Part shown: piece by piece, positions 46,406-60,282 of the stretch
How positions within the stretch are numbered: position 1 is the stretch's first letter
How the letters are laid out: every line of letters starts with the position of its first letter
Origin: Microbacterium soli
GTDB taxonomy: Bacteria; Actinomycetota; Actinomycetes; Actinomycetales; Microbacteriaceae
Length of the DNA stretch: 64,000 nucleotides
Assembly: GCF_039539005.1 (NCBI RefSeq)
Contig: NZ_BAABCP010000001.1
Span: 124,001-188,000, forward strand
Direction of reading: 5' to 3'
Notes under the pieces: model-generated
What the model was told of the DNA's origin: nothing
What the model saw: the letters and a program-made list of their open reading frames with translations, nothing else
Database searches by the model: none
Program-made: the position numbers and the translations under genes

Positions 46406-49177
46406 TCACACGAGGATCACCCGCTGCGGCGGATGCCCCGCCAGCACGCTCCAGGCCCGGTCGGCGTGCAGCCGTGCGTACGGCGGCGTCTCCCGCACCG
46501 CGGCGAGCTGCCGCAGCTCGCCCGCGCACTCCGCGGCGATGACCAGCTCCCCCGTCGTGCGCACGCTCTGCAGGATTGCCCATCTCGCCCGCCACTGCTC
46601 CGGGTCACCGACCAGGATCGTGCCCGTGTCCGCTCCCTGCGCAGAGGCGTCCCGTCCCTGTGCTTCCGCCCGCGTGCTCCCCGTGAGAGGACCCGGGTCG
46701 AGCCCGTCGCCGAGTGAGACGACGCGCATGTCCGGATGCGACGCCGCCAGTGCCGCACCCGTGGCTTCGCTGGAGAGCGTGACGACGCCCGCGCATGACC
46801 GGGAGGGTTTCCAGATGCCCTCCGTCATGGGTTCCGGTGGCGCGGACGCCGCCGTGTCGTCGGGGAGGCACAGCTGCACCTCGAGGCCGTCGAGTCGTGC
46901 CCGGCCGCTCGGTCTGCGTCGGTCGAAGGCGGACGGGTCGCCGCCGGCGGCGATGTGCTCGACCTTGCTCGTCAGCCGCAGGAGCGCTCTCCGCGGCAGG
47001 GCGTCGATCACTCGTCCGACGGGCCCGGCGACGCGGGACAGTGTGACCACTGTCAGCCCGGGGGCGCGGACGATGTCCTCCCAGCGACTGAGGAACAGCT
47101 GCTGGTGCTCGAGCGGGAACCGCCCCAGCAGCACGTCCAGGTCGTCGCACAGCACAGGACCGCGCACTGCGGACGACAGCGCGGCGACGGCGTCCCAGGC
47201 GTGCTCCGGGTCCGCCGGGATCACGACCGCATCCGGAAGCTGCGAGGCGATGGCGTGCACGGTCGTGGTCTTCCCCGATCCCGGACCGCCGATGACGGCG
47301 AGGCCGTCCGTCTCGGCGAGCGAGATCCACGGCTGCCGCTGACGGTCCGGCTCGTCGGCACGACCGAGCACGACCGTGCGCCCGCCGTCCGAGATGCGGT
47401 CGCGCCCGCCACCGGAGCGCGCGAAGTCCGGAAGAGCGAGCCTCCCGGGAAGCGGCGGCAGCCACGGGCTGCGCTGCGCCTCACGGCCCGTCCACCTGCG
47501 CCGAACATCGGCGAGGTCCGACTCAGCGGTGAGAGCGATGCGCACGGCCGCAGCCTCTCCGTCGCGGGGACGGCGCACGTACGCGAGCCCCCGCGATTCC
47601 ATCCCGCCGGCGAGTTCGGCAGCCGCATCGGAGCCGATCACGAAGCGACTGTCACCCGCCTCGGCGACCCGAAGACTGATCCGCAGCGGACAGTTGGCCG
47701 CCAGCGCATCGCGGATGACGCCGCTGGCCCGCTGCGTGCCCAGCACGAGGTGCATGCCCAGCGCCCGGCCCCGAGCAGCCACGTCCGTGAAGACGGCCCC
47801 AAGATCGGGGTGCTCCTGCAACAGCGCGGCGAACTCGTCCACGACGATCACGAGCCGCGACAACGCAGGGCAGTCGGCCACATCGCGCACCTCGGCCTCC
47901 GCCAGCACCTTCTCCCTTCGGCGCAGCTCCGCGCTCAGACTGCCGACGCCTCGTCTGGCGCCCTCGGCGTCGAGGTCGGTGATGACGGCCACCACGTGCG
48001 GCAGTCCGCGCAACGGGTCGAAAGCCGTGCCGCCCTTGAAGTCCACGAGAACGAACGCCAGCTCCTCAGGAGGATGAACCGCCGCCAAGCCGGCGACCCA
48101 GGTGGTCAGCAGCTCGCTCTTGCCCGTCCCCGTCATGCCGGTCACGATGGCGTGCGGGCCGTCCTCGACGAGATCGACGACGGCATCGGCTCGTTCCCCT
48201 CGTCCCAGCACGGCGGCCAGCCCCGTGGGCGCTGCCGGCGCGAGTTCGGCGTAACCGATCCTGTCCGGGATCGCGACCTCGGCATCCGCCCGGCTCGACA
48301 GCGCCTGGGCGATGATCCGCGCCTGCTGCGCGGACAGCGCCTCCGCGGCGACCTCCCGCTCTCCCGCAGGGGTGCGCACACGCGCACGGGCCGGGCTCGC
48401 GCAGTCCAGCACGGTCGTGACGCCGTCCGGCGGCTCCTCCCCCGGAGGTCGGATGCAGATGATCGCCCCCGCGCGAGGGCCGCCCTCCCCCAGTGCGAGC
48501 AGGAAGCCCGCCCGCCGCCTGCCGACATGCGGGAACGCGTCGAGACTCCAGGCCTCCGACTCCGGGCCGCCGACGGCGAGCTGAGCGGTGCTGAACCGCA
48601 GGCACAGCTGGGCGACGATCGCGCGGGCGACGGCCCGCGCGACGGGTTCGGCGGCACGGATGCAGATGCCGCCGCCGAGTGGCACCGTCACGGGCGCGTC
48701 CTGCAGTTCCTGCGCTCGTGCGCGGAAACCGCGCGACCGTTCGTCCTCACCACCACGCGCCTGCACACGGCTGACGCCCGTTCCGCGTCCCAGCACCACC
48801 GACGTGCTCCCGTCCGGTCCGTCAAGGCCGCGCAGCGGCGGTTCCCGCAGGCATTCCGCGACTCCCGGTTCGCGACGCCACGCCGTCGCATGCTCCTCGG
48901 CGTGCAGGCGCGACAGCTCCGCCTCCGCACGCTGCCATGCGGCATCCGTCTCCTGCCGCGCACGCCGTCTGTCGCGCCGCCTGGTGCGCATCCCGTCCAG
49001 GAAGGAGGCGACCAGCATGAGCGGCCCCAGCGCCGCGAAGGCCAGGGCCAGGAGCGACCCGGTCACCAGCCACAGCACGATGCCGGCGGCGACGGGGACG
49101 ACGGCCGCCATCAGCGGAAGAGGCGTCCGCTTCCGGTCATCCGGTGCTGAGGGGAGGACGATCGTCGTGGCTTCCAT
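46406..49177 (-). CDS. EccC/FtsK-SpoIIIE-like double-ATPase membrane protein
   Basis: The 923-residue protein has two N-terminal transmembrane helices (about residues 22-62) and a charged stretch. The first ATPase has Walker A GMTGTGKSE (about 347-355) and Walker B LVIVVDEF. The second has Walker A GGPGSGKTT (about 628-636) and Walker B VLCDDLD. This layout matches EccC-type ATPases of type VII secretion more than DNA-pumping FtsK: the gamma domain is absent. No WXG100, EccB, EccD or FHA gene lies beside it, so it is an orphan here. Starts at 49177 or 49186 are possible; neither has a good ribosome site. A PP2C phosphatase gene lies 58 nt upstream. Confidence 0.85.
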   Translation of the reverse strand: MEATTIVLPSAPDDRKRTPLPLMAAVVPVAAGIVLWLVTGSLLALAFAALGPLMLVASFLDGMRTRRRDRRRARQETDAAWQRAEAELSRLHAEEHATAWRREPGVAECLREPPLRGLDGPDGSTSVVLGRGTGVSRVQARGGEDERSRGFRARAQELQDAPVTVPLGGGICIRAAEPVARAVARAIVAQLCLRFSTAQLAVGGPESEAWSLDAFPHVGRRRAGFLLALGEGGPRAGAIICIRPPGEEPPDGVTTVLDCASPARARVRTPAGEREVAAEALSAQQARIIAQALSSRADAEVAIPDRIGYAELAPAAPTGLAAVLGRGERADAVVDLVEDGPHAIVTGMTGTGKSELLTTWVAGLAAVHPPEELAFVLVDFKGGTAFDPLRGLPHVVAVITDLDAEGARRGVGSLSAELRRREKVLAEAEVRDVADCPALSRLVIVVDEFAALLQEHPDLGAVFTDVAARGRALGMHLVLGTQRASGVIRDALAANCPLRISLRVAEAGDSRFVIGSDAAAELAGGMESRGLAYVRRPRDGEAAAVRIALTAESDLADVRRRWTGREAQRSPWLPPLPGRLALPDFARSGGGRDRISDGGRTVVLGRADEPDRQRQPWISLAETDGLAVIGGPGSGKTTTVHAIASQLPDAVVIPADPEHAWDAVAALSSAVRGPVLCDDLDVLLGRFPLEHQQLFLSRWEDIVRAPGLTVVTLSRVAGPVGRVIDALPRRALLRLTSKVEHIAAGGDPSAFDRRRPSGRARLDGLEVQLCLPDDTAASAPPEPMTEGIWKPSRSCAGVVTLSSEATGAALAASHPDMRVVSLGDGLDPGPLTGSTRAEAQGRDASAQGADTGTILVGDPEQWRARWAILQSVRTTGELVIAAECAGELRQLAAVRETPPYARLHADRAWSVLAGHPPQRVILV

Positions 49178-49235
49178 GCCCACCATTGCATCGCACACCG
49201 GGCCGCCCGGGCGTCCTGTCCACAGACCGAGGCCG

Positions 49236-50030
49236 TCAATCCTCGGATTCGACGGATGTGGAGGAGGAATCGTCGACGCTGACGCGCACGACGATGAGGG
49301 TGACGTTGTCGCGGCCGCCGTTCTCGAGCGCCGCATGGACCATGGCGTCGACAGCCGCACCGGGATCGTCATTCTCCCGCAGGAAGTGCAGGATTCCGAA
49401 GTCTGTGAGCTCCTTGGTGAGTCCGTCCGAGCAGATCACGAGCCGGTCGCCGTCACGCAGGTCGAGCGTGACGTAGTCCGGGGCGACCAGTTCGCTGGCC
49501 CCGACGGCCCGGGTGATCACATTGCTGTACGGATGCCCGTCGGCCTCCTCTGGACTGATCTTCCCCGAGGCGATCAACTCCTGCACGACCGAGTGGTCCG
49601 TGGTGACCTGCACGAGACGGTCCTCCCGCTCGAGATACACCCGGGAGTCGCCGATGTTGAGCACGGTCCAGCACGGGGAGCCGTCATCGGTCCGATCGAA
49701 GAACGCACCGGTGAGCGTGGTGCCCGTCCCCTCGTCGGTGGCATCCGGATGCTCATGGATGTCATCGACAGCGCGATGCAGCGCGGCCTGGATGGCGTCG
49801 TCGTCGACCTCGCCGGCGGTCACCATCTCATCCAGTCGGGCGATGGTGCTCCGGCTGGCGATCTCACCGCCCGCGTGCCCGCCCATCCCGTCCGCGACGA
49901 CGAACAGGGGGAAGCGCGCGAGGAAGGCGTCCTGGTTGTTCTCCCGGCGTCGACCGCGATCCGTGGCACCCGCCCAGGCGAGCCGCAGCTCATCGCTGAC
50001 GCGATACGTCTGCGTTGTCGTCTCAGACAC
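49236..50030 (-). CDS. PP2C family serine/threonine phosphatase
   Basis: The 264-residue protein is a metal-dependent phosphatase. All family blocks are present: TDRGRRRENNQDAF, VVADGMGGHAGGE (metal Asp), GTGTTLTGAFF, LNIGDSRVYL, ICSDGLTKEL (metal Asp) and GGRDNVTLIVV. It lacks a transmembrane segment, unlike mycobacterial PstP. No partner Ser/Thr kinase gene is adjacent. The GTG at 50030 has GGAGA 7 nt upstream. It precedes the EccC-like gene by 58 nt and could be co-transcribed with it. Confidence 0.92.
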   Translation of the reverse strand: MSETTTQTYRVSDELRLAWAGATDRGRRRENNQDAFLARFPLFVVADGMGGHAGGEIASRSTIARLDEMVTAGEVDDDAIQAALHRAVDDIHEHPDATDEGTGTTLTGAFFDRTDDGSPCWTVLNIGDSRVYLEREDRLVQVTTDHSVVQELIASGKISPEEADGHPYSNVITRAVGASELVAPDYVTLDLRDGDRLVICSDGLTKELTDFGILHFLRENDDPGAAVDAMVHAALENGGRDNVTLIVVRVSVDDSSSTSVESED

Positions 50031-50102
50031 GGTGGATCTCCGACTGGTGAGCAGGGGCCGAAGGCCCTGCGGGATACACGTTCATGGTAGTGGAGCAGCC
50101 GC

Positions 50103-51086
50103 TCACATCACCGACGCGGGATCTTCCGGGAGGGGGAAGAGCCGATCGATCTCCGCCAGGTCCTCTGCCGTCGGGGTCCAGGCGTCGGCGGCCTGGGCGT
50201 TCGCCTCCACCTGCTCGGGGCTCGTGGCGCCGGCGATCACACTGGAGACACCCGGCTGCGCCAGGAGCCAGCCGAACGTCGCCTGCAGCATCGTGATCGA
50301 ACGCTCCTCGCAGAAGGACTGGTACGCCTCCAGAGCGTCCCATGGGGCGTCCGCCCAGATGTGCCGCCGGGTGTCCATGATGCGGCTGCCCGCCGGTCCG
50401 CCCTCTCGGGTGAACTTGCCGGTGAGCAGACCGTTCTTCAGCGGGAAGAAGGGGAAGAACCCCAGGTCGTAACGGTTCACGGCCGGCAGCACCTCCCGCT
50501 CGGAGGCGCGGGCCAGCAGCGAGTAGTGGTTCTGCGCGGAGATGAACCTGCCGGTCGAGCGCGCCCGCGCGGTGAACTCCGCCTCGGCGATCTGCCAGCC
50601 GTCGAGGTTCGAGTGCCCGTAATAGCGGATCTTCCCCTCGTCGACCAGCTCGTCCAGAGCGTCGATCGTCTCGGCGATGGGTGTCTGCGGGTCCGGCAGA
50701 TGCAATTGGTACAGGTCGATCCAGTCCGTGCGCAGGCGTCGCAGCGACTGCTCCACCGCCAGCCTCACGTAGCGCCGCGAACCCCGGCCGGCGGGGAAGT
50801 CGTATCCCATGTCGCGATCGTGCCCGAACTTCGTGGCCAGCACGACTCTGTCGCGGCGTCCGGCGAGGGCCTCGCCCATCAGTTCCTCGCTGCGCCCGGG
50901 CTCCACGCCGTACATGTCGGCGGTGTCGAAGAAGAAGACTCCGTTCGCCAATGCCGCGTCGATGACCGCCCGAGTCCCCTCGATCGTGCGCGTGACCGTC
51001 CCGCTGCGGCCGAAGTTGTTGCAGCCCAGTCCCGTGGCGGAGACGACCAGACCGGATGCGCCGACGCGACGCTGCGAGATTCCCAT
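50103..51086 (-). CDS. Aldo/keto reductase
   Basis: The 327-residue NADPH-dependent oxidoreductase has the AKR tetrad: Asp in FFDTADMYG (with Tyr), Lys in VLATKFGHD and His in DLYQLHLPD. The C-terminal nucleotide-binding part reads SSVIAGATSPEQVEAN. The substrate cannot be given; the form is closest to the YajO/potassium-channel-beta-like AKRs. The start has a TACGGT box 7 nt upstream as well as GGAGGA, so it could be read with or without a leader. It lies 72 nt upstream of the PP2C gene. Confidence 0.9.
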   Translation of the reverse strand: MGISQRRVGASGLVVSATGLGCNNFGRSGTVTRTIEGTRAVIDAALANGVFFFDTADMYGVEPGRSEELMGEALAGRRDRVVLATKFGHDRDMGYDFPAGRGSRRYVRLAVEQSLRRLRTDWIDLYQLHLPDPQTPIAETIDALDELVDEGKIRYYGHSNLDGWQIAEAEFTARARSTGRFISAQNHYSLLARASEREVLPAVNRYDLGFFPFFPLKNGLLTGKFTREGGPAGSRIMDTRRHIWADAPWDALEAYQSFCEERSITMLQATFGWLLAQPGVSSVIAGATSPEQVEANAQAADAWTPTAEDLAEIDRLFPLPEDPASVM

Positions 51087-51092
51087 TCCTCC

Positions 51093-51098
51093 ACCGTA
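51093..51098 (-). promoter_or_regulatory. -10 box (TACGGT) for the aldo/keto reductase gene, leaderless
   Basis: The last T (51093) is 7 nt before the ATG at 51086. Confidence 0.5.
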
Positions 51099-51127
51099 TC
51101 GAATGCACGCACCGACGAAGGACGGAC

Positions 51128-51163
51128 ACGGCGGCGCCCCGACCGCTGTCGGGGCGCCGCCGT
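51128..51163 (-). terminator. Terminator downstream of the DUF5684-like gene
   Basis: A 16-bp perfect stem (51128-51143 with 51148-51163) with a 4-nt loop lies just after the stop of the minus-strand gene at 51168. Confidence 0.8.
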
Positions 51164-51167
51164 CAGA

Positions 51168-51959
51168 TCACGCCGGGGGCTGCTCGGGATTCGCCGGCGG
51201 CTCGGTTCCCGGTCCGGTCGGCGGCGCCGGTGGGGCGGCGGGCGGCACGGGCGGAGCCGGGGGGACGGCGGGCGGTGGGACCGGTGCACCCGGCGCGGCG
51301 GGCGGCGGCACCGGCGCTCCCGGCTGGGGCTGACCGTAACCGGGCTGGGCGGGTGCGCCGTACCCCGGCTGAGCGGGGTAGCCGGTCTGGGGCGGGGCGT
51401 AGCCCTGCGGGGCACCGTAGCCGGGTGCCGGCTGAACCGGACCGGAAGCCGGTTGCGCGGGTATGCCGTCCCAGGCGGTGCGGTCCGCGAAGAAGCCGTT
51501 GCCCGCCCACGGGGCGGGAGCCACCGCCGTGTTCCAGCGCGACCCGCCGAAGGCGTTGATACCGAGCCAGATCAGCACACCGACACCCGGGATCAGCGCC
51601 AGCAGCAGCCACGGCCAGTCCTTCTGCAGCTTGAGCCCGACACGCCAGGCCGCCATCACACCCGCGGCGACGAGCGCCAGCCAGGTGATGGAATTCAGGC
51701 CGGGAATGACGGCGAGCACGATCGCACCGAGCATGACCCAGGGCGAAAGGTCGCCGAGCTTCGCGAACACCATGAGGTTGTAGACGGGCACCCATGCCCG
51801 CCACTTGCCCTGCACGCCGGCCTTGTCGAAGATCTTCATCAGGAACAAGGCGCTGAGCACGTACCCGGCGATGCTGATCAGGAAGATGGTGAAGAAGTAT
51901 GCGGCGAGGGCGGCATAGCCGAAGCCGATTCCGTAATCGTCGTAACCCATGAGACTCAC
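51168..51959 (-). CDS. DUF5684-like membrane protein with Pro-rich tail
   Basis: The 263-residue protein has four transmembrane helices in the first 140 residues (including KWRAWVPVYNLMVFAKLGDLSPWV, which matches the DUF5684 core). A long Pro/Gly/Ala-rich cytoplasmic tail follows, with repeated PGYGAP/PPPA units. Function is unknown; such proteins are common membrane components of actinobacteria. The start may be the GTG at 51959 or the ATG three codons later (51950); neither has a strong ribosome binding site. It is followed by a strong terminator. Confidence 0.8.
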   Translation of the reverse strand: MSLMGYDDYGIGFGYAALAAYFFTIFLISIAGYVLSALFLMKIFDKAGVQGKWRAWVPVYNLMVFAKLGDLSPWVMLGAIVLAVIPGLNSITWLALVAAGVMAAWRVGLKLQKDWPWLLLALIPGVGVLIWLGINAFGGSRWNTAVAPAPWAGNGFFADRTAWDGIPAQPASGPVQPAPGYGAPQGYAPPQTGYPAQPGYGAPAQPGYGQPQPGAPVPPPAAPGAPVPPPAVPPAPPVPPAAPPAPPTGPGTEPPANPEQPPA

Positions 51960-52058
51960 ATTCTCTGGTCACGGGGAAGACGTATCTCGCCCCCCGTCGC
52001 GAAGCCGCAGCCCCGCACACGACATGCTATCCAGGTCGCTCCGAGCAGGGCAACGATC

Positions 52059-52078
52059 GGACGGCGCGTCAGCCGTCC
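52059..52078 (-). terminator. Small stem-loop at the yaaA stop codon
   Basis: A 7-bp stem (52059-52065 with 52072-52078) with a 6-nt loop includes the yaaA stop codon. Confidence 0.4.
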
Positions 52079-52803
52079 ACGACGAGTTCGAGTTCACCAC
52101 CGGCATCCCGCAGCCGCACGCCGCGGGACTGCGCCCAGTGCAGCAGCGCGCCGCTGCTCCCGATGCGCGGACGGGCCAGGGCGAGGGCGCGCACGAGTTC
52201 GCCCTTCGCCTTCTTGTTGAAGTGGTTCAGGGCCCGCCCGGCCTCCGTCACGACGCGCACGTACGCCGAGGGCACGGATGCCGGGATCGGCCCGAGGGCG
52301 ACGTACGCCTCGCTGCGCAGATCCAGCATGAACCCCTGATCCCCCAGCGCGTCCGACACGGCATCCGCCCAGTGCCCGCGCAGCGGCGGCACACCGGGTA
52401 TCGACGTGCCCGCCGCCAGGCGGTACTGCGGGATCCGGTCCAGGGCGCCGACTGGCCCGAACGGCGCCGAGTGGATGAGGACGTTCCTGCCCAGCCAGGC
52501 GCGCGCCGCGCGATCGAGCGAGCCCGCGCCCAGCGCCTCGTACAGGACACCGGTGTACCGGTCCACGGCGGCCATCGTCGGGCCAGTGCGCAGCGTCCTG
52601 TTGTGCGCGATGTCGCCCACCTGTCGATCGCTCAGTCCCAGCACGCGCTGCGCCGCGACCGGATCAGCGGACAGCTCGACGAGCGCGTGCAGCACCGCCT
52701 CGCGCTGCGCGGTGAGCCCGGGCAGCGCCAGCCGGGCGAGCTCCAACGGGCGCTCGGTGCCACCCGGACGCTTGGTCTCGGAGGGAGGCAGGAGGATCTT
52801 CAT
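52069..52803 (-). CDS. yaaA: YaaA family protein (peroxide stress, DUF328)
   Basis: The 244-residue protein begins MKILLPPSETKRPGG, the hallmark N-terminus of the YaaA/DUF328 family, and has HSAPFGPVGALDRIPQYRL and a C-terminal Lys-rich NHFNKKAKGELVRAL. E. coli YaaA limits free iron and DNA damage during hydrogen peroxide stress and binds DNA. The ATG at 52803 follows GGAGAG; the frame extends 16 codons upstream without family similarity. It lies after the ATP synthase operon terminator. Confidence 0.9.
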   Translation of the reverse strand: MKILLPPSETKRPGGTERPLELARLALPGLTAQREAVLHALVELSADPVAAQRVLGLSDRQVGDIAHNRTLRTGPTMAAVDRYTGVLYEALGAGSLDRAARAWLGRNVLIHSAPFGPVGALDRIPQYRLAAGTSIPGVPPLRGHWADAVSDALGDQGFMLDLRSEAYVALGPIPASVPSAYVRVVTEAGRALNHFNKKAKGELVRALALARPRIGSSGALLHWAQSRGVRLRDAGGELELVVDG

Positions 52804-52820
52804 GTACTCTCCATGAACGG

Positions 52821-52868
52821 CGACGCCCGCCGGGTCGGCGCATGTGCGCACGAACCCGGCGGGCGTCG
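52821..52868 (-). terminator. Terminator of the ATP synthase operon
   Basis: A 15-bp perfect stem (52821-52835 with 52854-52868) with an 18-nt loop lies 13 nt after atpC. Confidence 0.8.
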
Positions 52869-52881
52869 TGAGGCGATGATG

Positions 52882-53142
52882 TCAGGCGACCAGCGCGGCG
52901 TTGCCCGCCACGATCGTCAGTGCGTCGCCCTCCATGGAGACGAAGCCGTCCTGCGCGTTCGCGAGCACCTTCGTGCCGTCCTCCTGCGTGATGCGGACCT
53001 GGCCCTCCGCGAGGATGGCCAGCACCGGCTCATGACCGGCCATGAAGCCGATCTCGCCCTCGACGGTCTTGGCGATGACGAGCGTCGCCTCACCCGTCCA
53101 GACCTCCGCATCCGCGGAGACGAGGCTGACGTGCAGAGCCAT
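52882..53142 (-). CDS. atpC: F1F0 ATP synthase subunit epsilon
   Basis: The 86-residue protein has only the beta-sandwich domain (LHVSLVSADAEVWTGEAT, EIGFMAGHEPVLAIL, GFVSMEGDALTIVA). The C-terminal helical hairpin that inhibits hydrolysis in other bacteria is missing, as in other Microbacteriaceae. It connects the gamma stalk to the c-ring. It is the last gene of the atp operon, 2 nt after atpD. Confidence 0.95.
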   Translation of the reverse strand: MALHVSLVSADAEVWTGEATLVIAKTVEGEIGFMAGHEPVLAILAEGQVRITQEDGTKVLANAQDGFVSMEGDALTIVAGNAALVA

Positions 53143-53144
53143 GA

Positions 53145-55522
<2,378 letters not shown>

Positions 55523-55541
55523 GAATCAGTACCTCACGCGA

Positions 55542-57182
<1,641 letters not shown>

Positions 57183-57232
57183 TGTCTTCCCTTTGTGTGT
57201 CTGGTGTGCGCGGTTCCCCGCGCCAGTCTGTG

Positions 57233-58021
57233 TCAGCTCGCGAGCTTCTGACGGAGTTCTGCGAGACGGGCGGAGATGCTGCCGTCGATGACGTCATCGG
57301 CGATCTGCACGCGCAGACCCCCGACGACCTCGGGGTCGATCACCTGGTTCACGGAGATCTCGCCCCCGTAACGGCGTGCCAGAGCGTCACGAAGACGCGT
57401 CTCCTGCGCGTCGGCGAGCGGCGTGGCCGTGAACACGGTCGCGACCGTGCGCCCGGACTGCGCGGAGACGATGTCGATGGCGCGACTGATGAGCTGGCGC
57501 ACCCGGCGCTCACGGGGCCGGCGCACCAGCGAGGAGGCGATGAGCACCGTCGCGGGGGCCGCTCGGCCGCCGAGCACCTGCTCGACGAGGGCGGCCTTGG
57601 CATCGGCGTCGCCGAGGCGACTGCCCAGTGCGAGTTCGAACTCCGGGTCGGCTGCGACGATGCGCGAGAAGCCGAACAGCTCGCCCGCCACATCGTCCTT
57701 CGCCGCGGACACGGCGGCCGCCCGGATCGCGAGCTCCTCGACGCCGTCGACGAGATCGGACGCACGGGACCAGCGCTCGCCGGCCACGACCGTCAGCAGC
57801 ATGCGCACCGGAGCCGAGGCTTCGGCGAACACGCTCGAGACCAGCGCGGTGCGCGCCTGAGCAGACGCGGTGGGGTCGGCGAGCGCGCCGCTCAGCTGGG
57901 CCGAGTCCCCGATCGCCCGGCCGGCTGCGAACAGCTCCGCCGCGGTGTCGAGGGTGACGCCTGACGCTGCGGCAAGCGCATCCGCGGATGCCGCGAGTGC
58001 CTGAGTGGTCGCGCTGCCCAT
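57233..58021 (-). CDS. atpH: F1F0 ATP synthase subunit delta
   Basis: The 262-residue protein attaches the peripheral stalk to F1. The C-terminal family block reads [55 protein letters not shown]. Compared with 178 residues in E. coli, there is an N-terminal enlargement of about 80 residues, as known for actinobacterial delta subunits, but it is a separate gene from atpF rather than a mycobacterial-type fusion. Its ATG overlaps the atpF stop by one base (TAATG). Confidence 0.95.
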   Translation of the reverse strand: MGSATTQALAASADALAAASGVTLDTAAELFAAGRAIGDSAQLSGALADPTASAQARTALVSSVFAEASAPVRMLLTVVAGERWSRASDLVDGVEELAIRAAAVSAAKDDVAGELFGFSRIVAADPEFELALGSRLGDADAKAALVEQVLGGRAAPATVLIASSLVRRPRERRVRQLISRAIDIVSAQSGRTVATVFTATPLADAQETRLRDALARRYGGEISVNQVIDPEVVGGLRVQIADDVIDGSISARLAELRQKLAS

Positions 58022-58557
58022 TACTTGGCTGCCTTCTCGAGGTCGGCCAGGAAGCGATCCACGACGGCCGTCGCGCGGGCGTCGTCGGTGAGGGTCTCCC
58101 CCACCACGCCGCCGGCGAGGTCGATCGCGAGCGTGCCGACCTCGCTGCGGAGGGACACGAACGCGGCCTGGCGTTCGGCTTCGATCTGCGCGGTCGCGGC
58201 GGCGGTCACTCGCGCCGCCTCGGCGATGGCGTTCTCCTTCGCCTCGGAGACGATCCTCTTGCCGTCCTCACGGGCGGCCTCACGGATCTCCCCGGCCTCG
58301 GCGCGCGCCTCGGCGAGCTGGCGGGTGTACTCCTCCAACGCGGCCTCGGCCTGCTTCTGAGCCTCATCGGCCTTGGCGATGTTGCCCTCGATCGCCGCAG
58401 CGCGCTCGTCGAGCATCGCGACGAGCTTGGGAATCGCGACCTTCCAGAACACCACGAGGATGATGACGAAGCAGATCGCCGACCAGAAGATGTCGTACGG
58501 CTGCGGGATGAGCGGACTCGGTGCCTCTTCCGCAGCAGTGACAAGAGCGTTGAGCAT
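58021..58557 (-). CDS. atpF: F1F0 ATP synthase subunit b
   Basis: The 178-residue peripheral-stalk subunit has one N-terminal transmembrane helix (PYDIFWSAICFVIILVVFWKV, about residues 20-42) and then a long charged Ala/Glu/Arg coiled coil (DERAAAIEGNIAKADEAQKQAEAALEEY). It is single-copy, with no b' gene nearby. The stop overlaps the atpH start. Confidence 0.96.
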   Translation of the reverse strand: MLNALVTAAEEAPSPLIPQPYDIFWSAICFVIILVVFWKVAIPKLVAMLDERAAAIEGNIAKADEAQKQAEAALEEYTRQLAEARAEAGEIREAAREDGKRIVSEAKENAIAEAARVTAAATAQIEAERQAAFVSLRSEVGTLAIDLAGGVVGETLTDDARATAVVDRFLADLEKAAK

Positions 58558-58586
58558 CCTGTCTCCTTACCTGTCGGAGTGGCGGG

Positions 58587-59677
<1,091 letters not shown>

Positions 59678-59817
59678 CGTTGCGGCTCCAGCTTCGTAGC
59701 ACCGGAAGCGAGCCGATGCGTAGGGACGGATGGTCGCCCACCAGTGGACGGCACGACCTGCGGAGATCACAGCGCGTCCCGGGGGACGAGAACAGCTTAG
59801 CAAACACTGAGAGCCGC

Positions 59818-60282
59818 TCAGGACGCGTCATCGTCCGATCGCGCGGGCAGCTCGGCATCGCTGACGTGCGGCAGTCGCATCCGGGTCAGGACGATGACGT
59901 CGACGACGAGCGAGACCAGCACACCGGCGATGAGCGAGATGAACAGCACGAGCGGCACGACCCACGGCTGACCGCTGATGACGACCATCACCACGAAGAA
60001 CAGGACGAGCTTGATGAGCCAGCCGCCCAGGACGATCGCGAAGAAGATCGGTACGTACAGCGCATCGCCGAACCAGCGGTTGGCGAACAGGATGCTCGCG
60101 CCCGTGATCCCGAGGAAGAGGAAGGCCAGCAGCACCCCGACCAGGCCGCTCCACAGCCCGTCGATGCCGGCGACGGCCATGCCGATCCCCCCGGCGATCA
60201 CCGCCAGGGCGAGGGCGGCGAAGGCCGACCAGGTCAGTGTGCGCCGCAGGATCGGCGTGCTGGAGACGGGGTTCGGGGTCAT
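59818..60282 (-). CDS. atpI: AtpI-like membrane protein (ATP synthase protein I)
   Basis: The 154-residue protein has four transmembrane helices (about residues 15-37, 44-66, 73-100 and 105-130) and an acidic C-terminal tail (ELPARSDDDAS). Its position just upstream of atpB matches AtpI, which helps c-ring assembly, although sequence conservation in this family is low. The start codon overlaps the wecA stop (ATGA), coupling cell-wall and ATP-synthase genes in one transcription unit. Confidence 0.75.
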   Translation of the reverse strand: MTPNPVSSTPILRRTLTWSAFAALALAVIAGGIGMAVAGIDGLWSGLVGVLLAFLFLGITGASILFANRWFGDALYVPIFFAIVLGGWLIKLVLFFVVMVVISGQPWVVPLVLFISLIAGVLVSLVVDVIVLTRMRLPHVSDAELPARSDDDAS

